NCBI GenBank assembly: GCA_030658975.1
Contig: JAUSBL010000001.1
Coordinates: 1-60,279, forward strand
Reading direction: 5' to 3'
DNA: 60,279 bases
Source of the DNA: Candidatus Latescibacterota bacterium
GTDB lineage: Bacteria; Krumholzibacteriota; Krumholzibacteriia; LZORAL124-64-63
Shown here: positions 1 to 7,864 of the stretch, piece after piece
Numbering within the stretch: position 1 is the stretch's first letter
Layout: each line of letters opens with the position of its first letter
Position numbers and translations under genes: made by a program
The notes under the pieces: model-generated
Told to the model about the DNA's origin: nothing
Database searches by the model: none
What the model saw: only the letters and a program-made list of their open reading frames with translations

Positions 1-11
1 ATCAAAGCCGC

Positions 12-611
12 CTACCGCTGACCGGCGGTCCCCACCAGCAGGTTCACGGACGCCGGCCCGTCGTGGCCGGGACCCTCGCGCTGGACGACCTCCAGCCGCT
101 CGGCCCGCTCCCAGACCACGCCGGGGAATTCCCCACGCACCTCGTCGAGGTCCTGCAGCAATTCGGCATCCCGGGGCCCTCCGGTGCCGCGGCCCAACTG
201 CTCTTTGGCGAAGGCCACCACGACCAGGCGGCCGCCCGGCCGCAACGCCGCGGCGGTGCGGGCGTGCAGGCGCGCGCGCCCGGCCGGCGATTCGTGGTAG
301 AAGCAGAGCACGGCCAGATCGTAGGGCGCGTCGTCCCAGACCGTCGATGCGATGTCGCCCAGGAGGTAGGTCAGCGTCACGCCGCGCTCGGCGGCCAGGG
401 CCAGCGCCTTGCGGCGGCCCTCGGCCGACGAGTCCACCGCGACGACCTCGTGGCCCAGGGTTGCGGCGTGGACGGCGTTGCGGCCCTCCCCCTCGGCCAG
501 GAACAGGGCCCGGCCTGGCGGCAGGCCGGCGAGCGCAGCCCGCACCAGCTCGTTGGGCTCGGTGCCGTAGTAGTAGCGTTCGGCGGCGTATTTGTCGTCC
601 CAGCTTTTCAT
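12..611 (-). CDS. class I SAM-dependent methyltransferase (TehB-like)
   Basis: A 199-residue class I methyltransferase. The N-terminal WDDKYAAERYYYGTEPNELV followed by a LAEGEGRNA glycine-rich SAM loop (about residues 37-45) and an acidic VVAVDSS strand end is typical of the small TehB-like/thiopurine-methyltransferase-like group often found singly in bacterial genomes. Substrate is not predictable. I start at the ATG at 611 because the family signature begins there; an in-frame ATG at 620 would add three residues, and neither start has a clear Shine-Dalgarno. The frame stays open far upstream, but that extension is low-complexity sequence antisense to the mdh promoter region and gene, so I reject it. 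Divergent from mdh. Confident of the fold, not of the substrate. Confidence 0.85.
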   Translation of the reverse strand: MKSWDDKYAAERYYYGTEPNELVRAALAGLPPGRALFLAEGEGRNAVHAATLGHEVVAVDSSAEGRRKALALAAERGVTLTYLLGDIASTVWDDAPYDLAVLCFYHESPAGRARLHARTAAALRPGGRLVVVAFAKEQLGRGTGGPRDAELLQDLDEVRGEFPGVVWERAERLEVVQREGPGHDGPASVNLLVGTAGQR

Positions 612-671
612 GCCGACCATGGTAGACTGTCCGGTGACCCCCGGCCAGCCGCACCCTGTGAGATTTTCACG

Positions 672-701
672 TTGAAAGCGGGTTCTCGCCCCGTGTAGAT
701 T
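672..701 (+). promoter_or_regulatory. sigma-70-type promoter for mdh
   Basis: TTGAAA (672-677) and TAGATT (696-701) are separated by 18 bases, about 45 bases upstream of the mdh start. The same TTGnnn / TAGAnT style recurs at other gene starts in this window. Predicted by eye only. Confidence 0.45.
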
Positions 702-747
702 ACCGCACTGCAGACCCAACCGTCGTCCGACCCCGAGGAGAACGAGC

Positions 748-1809
748 ATGGCCATCAAGAGGAAACTGGGCATCATCGGCGCCGGCAACATCGGCGGCAT
801 CCTGCTGCTGGAGATCGCCGCCCGCAAGCTGGCCCGCACCATCGGCATCGTGGACATCAAGCCGCCCGCGGTCGCGGCCGGCAAGGCCCTGGACGTGGCC
901 GAGGGCACGCCCATCATCAACGCCGACATCAACTTCGTCGCCTCGCGCGACTTCAGCGCGCTCGAGGGCTGCGAGTGCGTCATCAACACCGCCGGCGTGC
1001 CGCGCGCCATGCGCCCCGACGGCACCTTCCCGTCCCGCGAGGAGCTGCTGGCCACGAACCTGTCGATCTCCGACGCGGTCGCCGAGGGCATCAACACCTA
1101 CTGCCCCGACGCCTGTCTGGTGAACATCGCCAACCCCCTGGACGCCATCGTCTACCGCCTGCACCAGAAGCTGAAGAAGCCCAAGCACAAGATCTCGGGC
1201 ATGGCCGGCGTGCTGGACACCGCCCGCTACCGCCTGTTCATCGCCCAGGAGGCGGGCGTGTCGGTGGAGAACGTCGAAGCGCTGGTCCTGGGCGGCCACG
1301 GCGACACGATGGTGCCGATCCGCAGCTGCACCCGCATCGCGGGCATGCCCGTCGAGCAGTTCATCACCAGCAAGAAGCTCGACGAGATCGAGGACCGCGT
1401 GCGCAAGGCCGGCGGCGAGGTCGTCAGCCTGCTGGGCTCCGGCTCGGCCTTCGTCAGCCCCTGCTGGGCGGCCCTGGAGATGATGGAAGCCCTGGTCCAC
1501 GACAAGAAGAAGATCCTGCCGGTGGCCGCCCTGCTCGAGGGCGAGTACGGCGTCCACGGCCTGTTCGTCGGCGTGCCGGCGATCCTGGGTCGCGGCGGCG
1601 TCGAGAAGATCGTCGAGGTCAGGATGACCCCCTCCGAGAAGGAGCAGTTCAAGGCCTCGGTCGAAGCCGTGCGCCAGACCGCCCGGGAAGTCGACCGCAT
1701 GGGCGCGGAGATGGACAAGGCGAAGAAGGCGGCCGGGAAGTCGGCGGCGAAGAAGCCGGCTGCGAAGAAGGCACCGGTGAAGAAGCCGGCGGGCGGCAAG
1801 AAGAAGTAG
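748..1809 (+). CDS. mdh: malate dehydrogenase with lysine/alanine-rich C-terminal tail
   Basis: NAD-dependent malate dehydrogenase (malate to oxaloacetate, TCA cycle, cytoplasm) of the LDH/MDH superfamily, 353 residues. The N-terminus carries the Rossmann motif IIGAGNIGG, then VPRAMRPDGTFPSREELL around the substrate loop, NPLDAIVY, and the catalytic His184 in GGHGDTMVP. The catalytic domain ends near residue 312, the usual length for this family. The remaining ~40 residues are a basic AKK/PAKK-repeat tail resembling histone H1 or bacterial Lys-rich DNA-binding tails, which is not part of normal MDH. A GAGGAG Shine-Dalgarno precedes the ATG. Monocistronic: own promoter upstream and a strong hairpin after the stop. 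Lactate dehydrogenase is a less likely alternative because the loop arginine pattern fits malate. Confidence 0.93.
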   Translation: MAIKRKLGIIGAGNIGGILLLEIAARKLARTIGIVDIKPPAVAAGKALDVAEGTPIINADINFVASRDFSALEGCECVINTAGVPRAMRPDGTFPSREELLATNLSISDAVAEGINTYCPDACLVNIANPLDAIVYRLHQKLKKPKHKISGMAGVLDTARYRLFIAQEAGVSVENVEALVLGGHGDTMVPIRSCTRIAGMPVEQFITSKKLDEIEDRVRKAGGEVVSLLGSGSAFVSPCWAALEMMEALVHDKKKILPVAALLEGEYGVHGLFVGVPAILGRGGVEKIVEVRMTPSEKEQFKASVEAVRQTAREVDRMGAEMDKAKKAAGKSAAKKPAAKKAPVKKPAGGKKK

Positions 1810-1835
1810 CTGCACAGCAACGTGTTACGGGAACG

Positions 1836-1859
1836 CCCCCGCCGGCCGGCGGGGGTTTT
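1836..1859 (+). terminator. rho-independent terminator after mdh
   Basis: A perfect 20-base GC palindrome (1836-1855, two 10-base arms) is followed directly by TTTT, 27 bases after the mdh stop codon. Confidence 0.8.
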
Positions 1860-1971
1860 CCCATGCTGGGACCGGCCTTGGCTCTGTTCCCGGATCTGAT
1901 TTCATGTTAAGATTTCGTACCCGCCACACTCATCCTTGGCGCTCGCGACCCTCACGAGGCTGGAGGCCCCG

Positions 1972-4590
1972 ATGTCCATTCGCCTACATCTCCCGAGCCG
2001 CGCCCTGATCGCGGCGGCCCTGCTGCTCGTCCTGTGCCTGGCGGCCGCCGCCTCGGCCGAGAATCCCAAGTACGCGCTGGTGCGCGTCGCGCTGGACACC
2101 CAGGGCGTCGAGGCGACCCTGAGCGCCAACCCCGGCCTGGACATCGTGGCCCGCAAGCCCGGCCACCACGTCGAGATCGTGGCCCTGCCGAAGGACCTGG
2201 ACTGGCTCGACCAGTCCGGCGTCCGCTACGAAGTCGTGGAGCCCGACATGGCGGCCAAGTACGCCTCGCGCAACAAGGGCCTGAACTTCGGCCTCTTCCA
2301 TACCTACTCCGAGACCGTCGCCTGGCTCGACCAGTTGCACGCCCTGTACCCCGAGGTCGTCAGCGCCAAGTGGAGCCTGGGCAATTCGCACCTGGGCAAC
2401 CCGATCTGGTGCGTGCGCGTCTCGGACAATCCCGAGATCGACGAGGCCGGCGAGCCCGAGATCCTGTTCGACGCCCTGCACCACGCCCGCGAGGTCATGG
2501 CCTCGGAGACCGCCTCGATGCTCATCGAGTACTTCGGTTCGAACTACGGCGTCGACCCCGAGATCACCTGGCTGCTCGACAACCGCGAGATCTACATCGT
2601 GCCGATGGTGAACCCGGACGGGTTCATCTACAACGAGACGACCAACCCGACCGGCGGCGGCATGTGGCGCAAGAACCGCCGCAACAACGGCGACGGCTCG
2701 TACGGCGTCGACCCCAACCGCAACTACCCCTTCCAGTGGGTCGGCGGCGGCAGCAGCACTTACCCGGGCGACGACACCTACCGCGGCCCCTCGGCCGGCA
2801 GCGAGCCCGAGGTCCAGGCGATGATGAATCTCGTCAACTCGCACCACTTCATCACCTCGCAGAGCTTCCATTCCTATGCCGGCCTGACGCTGTATCCCTG
2901 GGGATATACCGCGAACAACTCGCCCGACGAAGCGATCTTCCAGCACATGGGCGCGATCATGTGCCAGTACAACGGCTACGAGCCCGGCCAGGCCCCCGAC
3001 CTGCTCTACGCGGTCAACGGCGGCTCCTTCGACTGGGTTTACGGCGCCACCGCGGAACACCCCGAGTGCCTCGCCTTCTCGAACGAGATCGGCGGCAGCA
3101 GCGACGGGTTCTGGCCCGACGAGTCGCGCATCGACGCGCTCTTCCAGGAGAACCTCTGGCCCTCGCTCTACCAGGTCAAGGCGGCCGGGCTCTACGTCCA
3201 GGCCCGCACCCCGGCGGTCGTCGGCGGCGACGGCGACGCCCTGCTGGATCCCGGCGAGACGGCGGGCCTCTCCTTCACGCTGGAGAATCTGGGCGTGACC
3301 GTCGGCGCCTCGTCGGTCACCGTGACGCTGTCCTGCGACGACCCCTACCTCCAGCTGCACGAAGCGCAGCGCACCGTGGGCGCGATCGGCGCCCGCTCGT
3401 CGGTGTCCCTGGCGGCGGCTCCCTTCTCCGTGACCCTGGACGCCTCGGTCCCGCCGGCCTACAGCGTGCCCGTGCACGTGACCGTGGTCGCCGACGGCCA
3501 GACCAGCGAGTTCACGCTGAACTACCCCGCGGGCCTGCCGGTCTCGGTCTACAGCAACAACTTCGAGGGCGGTTTCGCCGGCTGGACGACGACGGGCACC
3601 TGGGCCCTGGTCACCACCTCCAGCCACTCGGCCACGCACTCGCTGCACGACTCGCCCGCCGGCAACTACGTCAATAGCAGCGCGACCTACGCGTCGCTGA
3701 ACACGCCCATCGCGCTGCCGGCCGGCGCCAAGCTGGCGTTCTGGCACAAGTACACGCTCGAGTCGGGCTACGACTACGCCTACGTTCAGGTCTCCACCAA
3801 CAACACCAGCTGGACGACGGTGGCGACGTACAACGGGACGCTCACGGCCTGGAGCCAGGCCGAGGTCGACCTGGGCGCCTATGCCGGCCAGTCGGTCTAC
3901 CTGCGTTTCCGGCTCGAAACCGACATCTCGGTCGTCTACGACGGCTGGTACATCGACGACCTGGTCGTGACCGGCCTGGGCTCGCAGAACCAGACCCCGC
4001 CCCCGCCGGCGCTCGTCTCGCCGTACGACGGCGGCGGCCTGGGGCCGGTCACCGAACTCGTCGCCGCGACGTCGAACGATCCCGACAGCTCCGACGAGGT
4101 CACCTACGGCTTCCGGGTCTACCGCGACGCCCTGGGCACCGACCTGGCCGCCGGCGCCGACGACCTCACCTCGCCTTCCTTCTTCCCCGGCCTCACCGTG
4201 GACGGCACCTACTGGTGGCGGGCCTACGCCGCCGACAGCGAGGCGCGCGGACTGTTGGGCGAGACCTGGAGCTTCGACTACGAATCGTACATCGTGGGCG
4301 CCGGCGACGCGCTGCGCAGCCTCGGGCTGGCGGTCCTGGGCGGAGTGACCGGCGAACGGGCCGGCATCCGGCTGGACCTGCCGCGGGCCGGGTCGCTGTC
4401 CGTGGACGTCTACAACGCCCGCGGCCAGATCGTGCGCCGCCTCCACGCCGGCGACAGCGCGGCCGGCACCGTCCTGCTGACCTGGGACGGCCGCGACGAG
4501 GGCGGCCGCACGGCCCCCTCGGGCGTGTACTTCGTCCGGGCCCGCGCCGGCGGCGAATCGCGCGTCGGCCGCATCGTGATGGTGCGCTAG
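1972..4590 (+). CDS. secreted M14 zinc carboxypeptidase with MAM-like and FlgD-like C-terminal domains
   Basis: Exported metallocarboxypeptidase of 872 residues. A signal peptide (hydrophobic core about residues 10-22, ASA cleavage site) is followed by a propeptide-like region and an M14 (carboxypeptidase T/A type) domain. The zinc ligands are His171 and Glu174 (HHARE) and His300 (SFHSYAG). The substrate-binding DPNRNY motif and the catalytic Glu372 (FSNEIGG) are present, so the enzyme should be active. After it come a CARDB-like beta domain, a MAM/lectin-like domain starting at YSNNFEGGFAGW, an FN3-like segment and a terminal FlgD-Ig-like module (YNARGQ, GVYFVRA) common on secreted proteins of FCB bacteria. 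I chose the ATG at 1972 because GGAGG lies five bases before it and the signal peptide begins there; an in-frame TTG at 1936 lacks support. Likely extracellular peptide degradation. Confidence 0.92.
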   Translation: MSIRLHLPSRALIAAALLLVLCLAAAASAENPKYALVRVALDTQGVEATLSANPGLDIVARKPGHHVEIVALPKDLDWLDQSGVRYEVVEPDMAAKYASRNKGLNFGLFHTYSETVAWLDQLHALYPEVVSAKWSLGNSHLGNPIWCVRVSDNPEIDEAGEPEILFDALHHAREVMASETASMLIEYFGSNYGVDPEITWLLDNREIYIVPMVNPDGFIYNETTNPTGGGMWRKNRRNNGDGSYGVDPNRNYPFQWVGGGSSTYPGDDTYRGPSAGSEPEVQAMMNLVNSHHFITSQSFHSYAGLTLYPWGYTANNSPDEAIFQHMGAIMCQYNGYEPGQAPDLLYAVNGGSFDWVYGATAEHPECLAFSNEIGGSSDGFWPDESRIDALFQENLWPSLYQVKAAGLYVQARTPAVVGGDGDALLDPGETAGLSFTLENLGVTVGASSVTVTLSCDDPYLQLHEAQRTVGAIGARSSVSLAAAPFSVTLDASVPPAYSVPVHVTVVADGQTSEFTLNYPAGLPVSVYSNNFEGGFAGWTTTGTWALVTTSSHSATHSLHDSPAGNYVNSSATYASLNTPIALPAGAKLAFWHKYTLESGYDYAYVQVSTNNTSWTTVATYNGTLTAWSQAEVDLGAYAGQSVYLRFRLETDISVVYDGWYIDDLVVTGLGSQNQTPPPPALVSPYDGGGLGPVTELVAATSNDPDSSDEVTYGFRVYRDALGTDLAAGADDLTSPSFFPGLTVDGTYWWRAYAADSEARGLLGETWSFDYESYIVGAGDALRSLGLAVLGGVTGERAGIRLDLPRAGSLSVDVYNARGQIVRRLHAGDSAAGTVLLTWDGRDEGGRTAPSGVYFVRARAGGESRVGRIVMVR

Positions 4591-4617
4591 CCCGCATCCA
4601 CATCCATCCACGAGAAA

Positions 4618-4641
4618 GGGGCGGCCCATCCGGGCCGCCCC
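4618..4641. terminator. hairpin between convergent M14 peptidase and YceI genes
   Basis: Ten-base perfect stem (4618-4627 with 4632-4641) and a 4-base loop between two genes that point towards each other, so it can serve both. The T-run is weak (CTCTT on the plus strand). Confidence 0.6.
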
Positions 4642-4678
4642 TCTTCATGATCCCTTCGCCGGCAGATCCCGCCGCGAA

Positions 4679-5269
4679 CTACTTATTGGCGATCGCTTCG
4701 ATTTCCAGCATCAGCTCGACCTCGTTGCCCACCGCAACCCCGCCCTTGTCCAGCACGGTGTTGTAGGTGATCCCGAAATCGCGGCGGTCCAGGACGCCCG
4801 TGGCCGAGAAGCCGATGCGGTCGTTGCCCCAGGGATCGGTGATGGCGCCGTTGAACTCCACCACCAGCTCGACCGGTTTGGTCACACCGTGCATGGTCAG
4901 GTCGCCGGCCAGCACCCAGTCGTCGCCCTTCCGGCTCACACCCGTGGAGGTGAAGGTGATCTCTGGGTGCTTCTCGGCGTCGAAGAAATCGGCGTTGCGC
5001 AGATGGTCGTCGCGCTTGGCGTCGTTGGTGTTGACCGAGGCGGTCTTGATCGCCGCGGCGGCGGCCCACTGGTCGGGCTGGCCCTCGACGTAGTCGACGG
5101 TGCCGGAGAATTCCCCGAACGACCCGGTCACCTTGCTGACCATCAGGTGGCGCACCTTGAATCCCACCGACGAGTGCGTCGCATCGATGGTGTAGGTGGC
5201 GGCGGTGGCGGCAGCGGCCGTCAGGAGGCTCGCGGCCAGCAGGGCCGTCATCGTCTTGCGGAACGTCAT
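4679..5269 (-). CDS. YceI-family periplasmic lipid-binding protein
   Basis: A 196-residue exported YceI-like protein, a lipocalin-fold family that binds isoprenoid-type lipids in the periplasm. Signal peptide in residues 1-24 (LLTAAAATAA). The family pattern YTIDATHSSVGFKVRHLMVS opens the mature protein, followed by GTVDY, NADFFDAEKHPEITFTST, LTMHGVTKPV and DRRDFGITYN, all diagnostic. Its ATG overlaps the stop of the upstream CDGSH gene (ATGA, 5266-5269), and an AAGGAG Shine-Dalgarno lies inside that gene, so the two are translationally coupled. Only the family is known; the ligand is not. Confidence 0.93.
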   Translation of the reverse strand: MTFRKTMTALLAASLLTAAAATAATYTIDATHSSVGFKVRHLMVSKVTGSFGEFSGTVDYVEGQPDQWAAAAAIKTASVNTNDAKRDDHLRNADFFDAEKHPEITFTSTGVSRKGDDWVLAGDLTMHGVTKPVELVVEFNGAITDPWGNDRIGFSATGVLDRRDFGITYNTVLDKGGVAVGNEVELMLEIEAIANK

Positions 5270-5520
5270 CGATTTTCTCCTTGCGTGTAGAGTTTGTGGC
5301 TGCCGTCGCAGTGCGGCTCTTCGCGGGAGCGCTTGCACTGGCAGAAGGCGGCCCGGGTGGTCTCGGCGATCTCGAACTTCAGCGGCGTGAACGCCGTGCC
5401 GGAGTGCGAGCCGTCGCAGAAGGGCTGGTTCCGCGATTCGCCGCACGCGCAGTAGTGGTAGACGCCGGGCTGCAGTTCGAGCACCTTGGGCCGGGTTTCG
5501 GCGATCCTGGGCTTGTCCAC
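5266..5520 (-). CDS. tandem CDGSH iron-sulfur domain protein
   Basis: Small 84-residue protein with two CDGSH-type 2Fe-2S binding motifs, CACGESRNQPFCDGSH and CQCKRSREEPHCDGSH. Each supplies the 3Cys-1His ligand set. Tandem CDGSH proteins are redox or Fe-S transfer proteins related to eukaryotic Miner2; the bacterial role is not settled. The start is a GTG at 5520 preceded by AAGGAG five bases away; no in-frame ATG competes. The stop overlaps the yceI-like start. Upstream at 5540-5549 is a perfect 10-base palindrome that could be an operator. Confidence 0.9.
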   Translation of the reverse strand: MDKPRIAETRPKVLELQPGVYHYCACGESRNQPFCDGSHSGTAFTPLKFEIAETTRAAFCQCKRSREEPHCDGSHKLYTQGENR

Positions 5521-5539
5521 GCGACTCCTTCATGATGTT

Positions 5540-5549
5540 TGTTGCAACA
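5540..5549. promoter_or_regulatory. palindrome TGTTGCAACA upstream of the CDGSH-yceI pair
   Basis: Perfect 10-base inverted repeat about 20 bases before the GTG start, beyond the Shine-Dalgarno. It is the right size for a dimeric repressor half-site pair, but short palindromes occur by chance and I cannot name a regulator. Confidence 0.25.
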
Positions 5550-5653
5550 GACATCACAGGGATAAGCAGGATTTCCGTGGACGGCAAGTCCCGGACCCGA
5601 CCACCGCCCGTGAATCGTTCACGCCGCGCCCGCCCCGCGGCACCTGTTTTTCT

Positions 5654-5682
5654 TTGGACGACCTGCCCCCGGAGCCTAGATT
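5654..5682 (+). promoter_or_regulatory. sigma-70-type promoter for gdhA
   Basis: TTGGAC (5654-5659), a 17-base spacer and TAGATT (5677-5682), about 130 bases upstream of the gdhA start. The -10 hexamer is identical to that proposed for mdh. Confidence 0.45.
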
Positions 5683-5810
5683 TGGACTGCGGCGGCGGCG
5701 CAACCGCTCCCGCGACGCGCTCCCGAGCCATCCCGGCCCGGGAGGCCGGTGCCGGGCCCCGCACCGAGCCAAGCGCGGACTAGAGACGTTTCTCATCGAG
5801 GAGCGAGGAC

Positions 5811-7097
5811 ATGGCCGACAAGTCGTTCAACGCTTTCGCGATGGCTCAGCAGCAGTTCGACCGTGTGGCCGAAATGCTGGGCCTCGACCAGGCGACGCGG
5901 GATCTGCTGCGCAACCCCGACCGCGAGTTCCAGTTCAGCATCCCGGTCCGCATGGACGACGGGAGCATGAAGATCTTCCGCGGCTTCCGCGTGCAGCACA
6001 ACGATGCGCGCGGCCCCTGCAAGGGCGGCATCCGCTTCCACCCCCAGGAGACCGTCGACACGGTGCGCGCCCTGGCCACCTGGATGACCTGGAAGTGCGC
6101 CGTGGTCAACATCCCGCTGGGCGGCGGCAAGGGCGGCGTCATCTGCGATCCGCACCACCTGTCCCAGCGCGAGCAGGAAGCGCTGTGCCGCGGCTGGGTG
6201 CAGCAGGTCGCCGGCAACATCGGCCCGGTCCAGGACGTGCCCGCTCCCGACGTGATGACCAACGGCCAGCACATGCTGTGGATGATGGACGAGTACGAGA
6301 AGATCCACCGCGGCCACTTCCCCGGCATGATCACCGGCAAGCCCCTGGGCATGGGCGGCAGCGAGGGCCGCACCGAGGCGACCGGCTACGGCGTCGTCTA
6401 CACGCTGCGCGAGGCGCTGAAGCGCAAGGGCGTCGACATCGCCAAGACCACGGCCTCCTTCCAGGGCTTCGGCAACGTCTCCCAGTACGGCGTCGAGCTG
6501 TACACGAAGCTGGGCGGCCGCGCGATCTGCGTCTCGAGCTGGGACCAGGGCGACCAGACCAGCTACACCTTCAAGAAGACGTCCGGCATCGACCTGCACG
6601 AGCTGCAGGGCATGGCGGACCGCTTCGGCGGCATCGACAAGGCCAAGGCCAAGGCCGCCGGCTACGAGGTGCTGCCGGGCGACGCCTGGGTCGAGCAGGA
6701 CGTCGACATCCTGCTGCCCTGCGCCCTGGAGAACCAGGTCAACGCCGAGACGGTCAAGAAGATCGGCAAGCGCGTGAAGTTCATAGCCGAGGGCGCCAAC
6801 GGCCCGACCACGCCCGAGGCGGACGAGATCCTGTTCGCCAATGGCGTCTACACGATCCCCGACTTCCTGTGCAACGCCGGCGGCGTGACCTGCTCGTACT
6901 TCGAGCAGGTCCAGTGCAACATGAACTACTTCTGGCCCAAGGACGAGGTCCTGGAGCGCCTCGACGCCATCATGACCAAGGCCTTCCACGGCGTGGCCGA
7001 CCTGGCCGAGACCCAGAACGTTCCGATGCGCGACGCGGCGTACATGATCGCCATCCAGCGCGTGGCCGAGGCCTGCCGCCTGCGCGGCCGGGTCTAG
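5811..7097 (+). CDS. gdhA: glutamate dehydrogenase (Glu/Leu/Phe/Val dehydrogenase family)
   Basis: A 428-residue hexameric-type glutamate dehydrogenase interconverting glutamate and 2-oxoglutarate plus ammonium in the cytoplasm. The N-terminal catalytic domain shows FRVQHNDARGPCKGGIRFHP with the catalytic lysine region, then PLGGGKGG, and AAGxxxxPAPDV-like VPAPDVMTNGQHMLW. The C-terminal Rossmann domain has SFQGFGNVSQYG and the EGANGPTTPEAD and NAGGVTCSYFEQVQ signatures. Length matches the small bacterial/archaeal class. Cofactor preference cannot be read reliably by eye. Start ATG at 5811 follows GAGGAGCGAGG. Monocistronic, with an upstream promoter and a downstream hairpin. Confidence 0.95.
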   Translation: MADKSFNAFAMAQQQFDRVAEMLGLDQATRDLLRNPDREFQFSIPVRMDDGSMKIFRGFRVQHNDARGPCKGGIRFHPQETVDTVRALATWMTWKCAVVNIPLGGGKGGVICDPHHLSQREQEALCRGWVQQVAGNIGPVQDVPAPDVMTNGQHMLWMMDEYEKIHRGHFPGMITGKPLGMGGSEGRTEATGYGVVYTLREALKRKGVDIAKTTASFQGFGNVSQYGVELYTKLGGRAICVSSWDQGDQTSYTFKKTSGIDLHELQGMADRFGGIDKAKAKAAGYEVLPGDAWVEQDVDILLPCALENQVNAETVKKIGKRVKFIAEGANGPTTPEADEILFANGVYTIPDFLCNAGGVTCSYFEQVQCNMNYFWPKDEVLERLDAIMTKAFHGVADLAETQNVPMRDAAYMIAIQRVAEACRLRGRV

Positions 7098-7128
7098 CCC
7101 CTGCCGGCGACGACAGTGCGACAACGGT

Positions 7129-7163
7129 GCGGCGGCGGTCCCCCGGGGGGCCGCCGCCGCCGT
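7129..7163 (+). terminator. terminator hairpin after gdhA
   Basis: Ten-base GCGG/CCGC stem (7129-7138 with 7151-7160), itself enclosing a C5/G6 inner stem, followed by CGTTT. Confidence 0.6.
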
Positions 7164-7222
7164 TTCCGCGCTTGACGCCGACCCGCCCCGCCCGCTTCCT
7201 CATGGCTAGCCTCCCCCCGTGT

Positions 7223-7247
7223 AAACGGATCGCCCGCCACGGACGTC
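7223..7247 (+). promoter_or_regulatory. possible ECF-type promoter before the sigma factor gene
   Basis: AAAC (7223-7226) and CGTC (7244-7247) with 17 bases between, 27 bases before the sigma factor start. This resembles the AAC/CGTC architecture of self-activating ECF sigma promoters. Short motifs, so weak evidence. Confidence 0.25.
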
Positions 7248-7273
7248 CTGGTGGGTGAACGGAGGTGGACACC

Positions 7274-7864
7274 ATGAACGCGGAACCCTCAGGACGACAC
7301 GCCTTGACCGTCGAGCGCGACACGGCACGGGACCACGAGAAGACCTGGCGGACCCTCTACGAAGAGACCAGCCGGCCGCTCTTCAATTTCCTGTGCTACC
7401 AGACCGGTGATCGCGACACCGCGCTGGACCTGCTGCAGGAGACCTACGTCACGGCGATGCGCAGCATGTCGACGTACCGGGGCGAGGCCCCGGTGCTCGG
7501 CTGGCTGCGCGCCATCGCCCTGCGCAAGACCCTGGACTGGCGGCGCGGGCTGCGCCGCCGGCTCGGGCACCTGCGCACGTTCGCCCTCGACACCGCCTCC
7601 GACCTGAAGGTCACGCCCCCCGAACCCGTGGACACCGTCGTGGATCCCGCCTTCCGGGCGGCCCTGATGCGGCTGCCCGCGCAGCAGCGGGCGGCCCTGC
7701 TGCTGCGGGAACTCGAGGAACTCCCGTTCCGCGAGGTCGCCGCGTGCCTCGGCTGCGCCGAGGCCACCGCGCGGGTCCACCACCACCGGGCGTGCCAGAG
7801 CATGCGGGCATCGCTCCAGGCCGCCAGCGGCGACCTGGACGTCATCCGAGGAGGCCGGTCATGA
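7274..7864 (+). CDS. ECF-subfamily RNA polymerase sigma factor
   Basis: A 196-residue sigma-70 family member containing only regions 2 and 4. Region 2 spans about residues 25-90 (LLQETYVTAMRSMSTYRG, then APVLGWLRAIALRKTLDWRR), and region 4 about 125-180 (LPAQQRAALLLRELEELPF, then the helix-turn-helix EVAACLGCAEATARVHHHRA). It redirects RNA polymerase to a small regulon, probably its own locus. Start ATG at 7274 is 8 bases after GGAGG (7261-7265); an in-frame GTG at 7265 sits within the Shine-Dalgarno. The stop overlaps the ATG of the next gene (ATGA), so the VWA protein is its probable partner or target. Confidence 0.92.
   Translation: MNAEPSGRHALTVERDTARDHEKTWRTLYEETSRPLFNFLCYQTGDRDTALDLLQETYVTAMRSMSTYRGEAPVLGWLRAIALRKTLDWRRGLRRRLGHLRTFALDTASDLKVTPPEPVDTVVDPAFRAALMRLPAQQRAALLLRELEELPFREVAACLGCAEATARVHHHRACQSMRASLQAASGDLDVIRGGRS

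Noticed and set aside
1984-4629. Very long open frame (881 codons) on the minus strand opposite the M14 peptidase, and many similar ones
   Set aside because: High GC keeps opposite frames open. The products are Arg/Ala/Gly/Val-rich with no domains, while the plus-strand gene has clear motifs.
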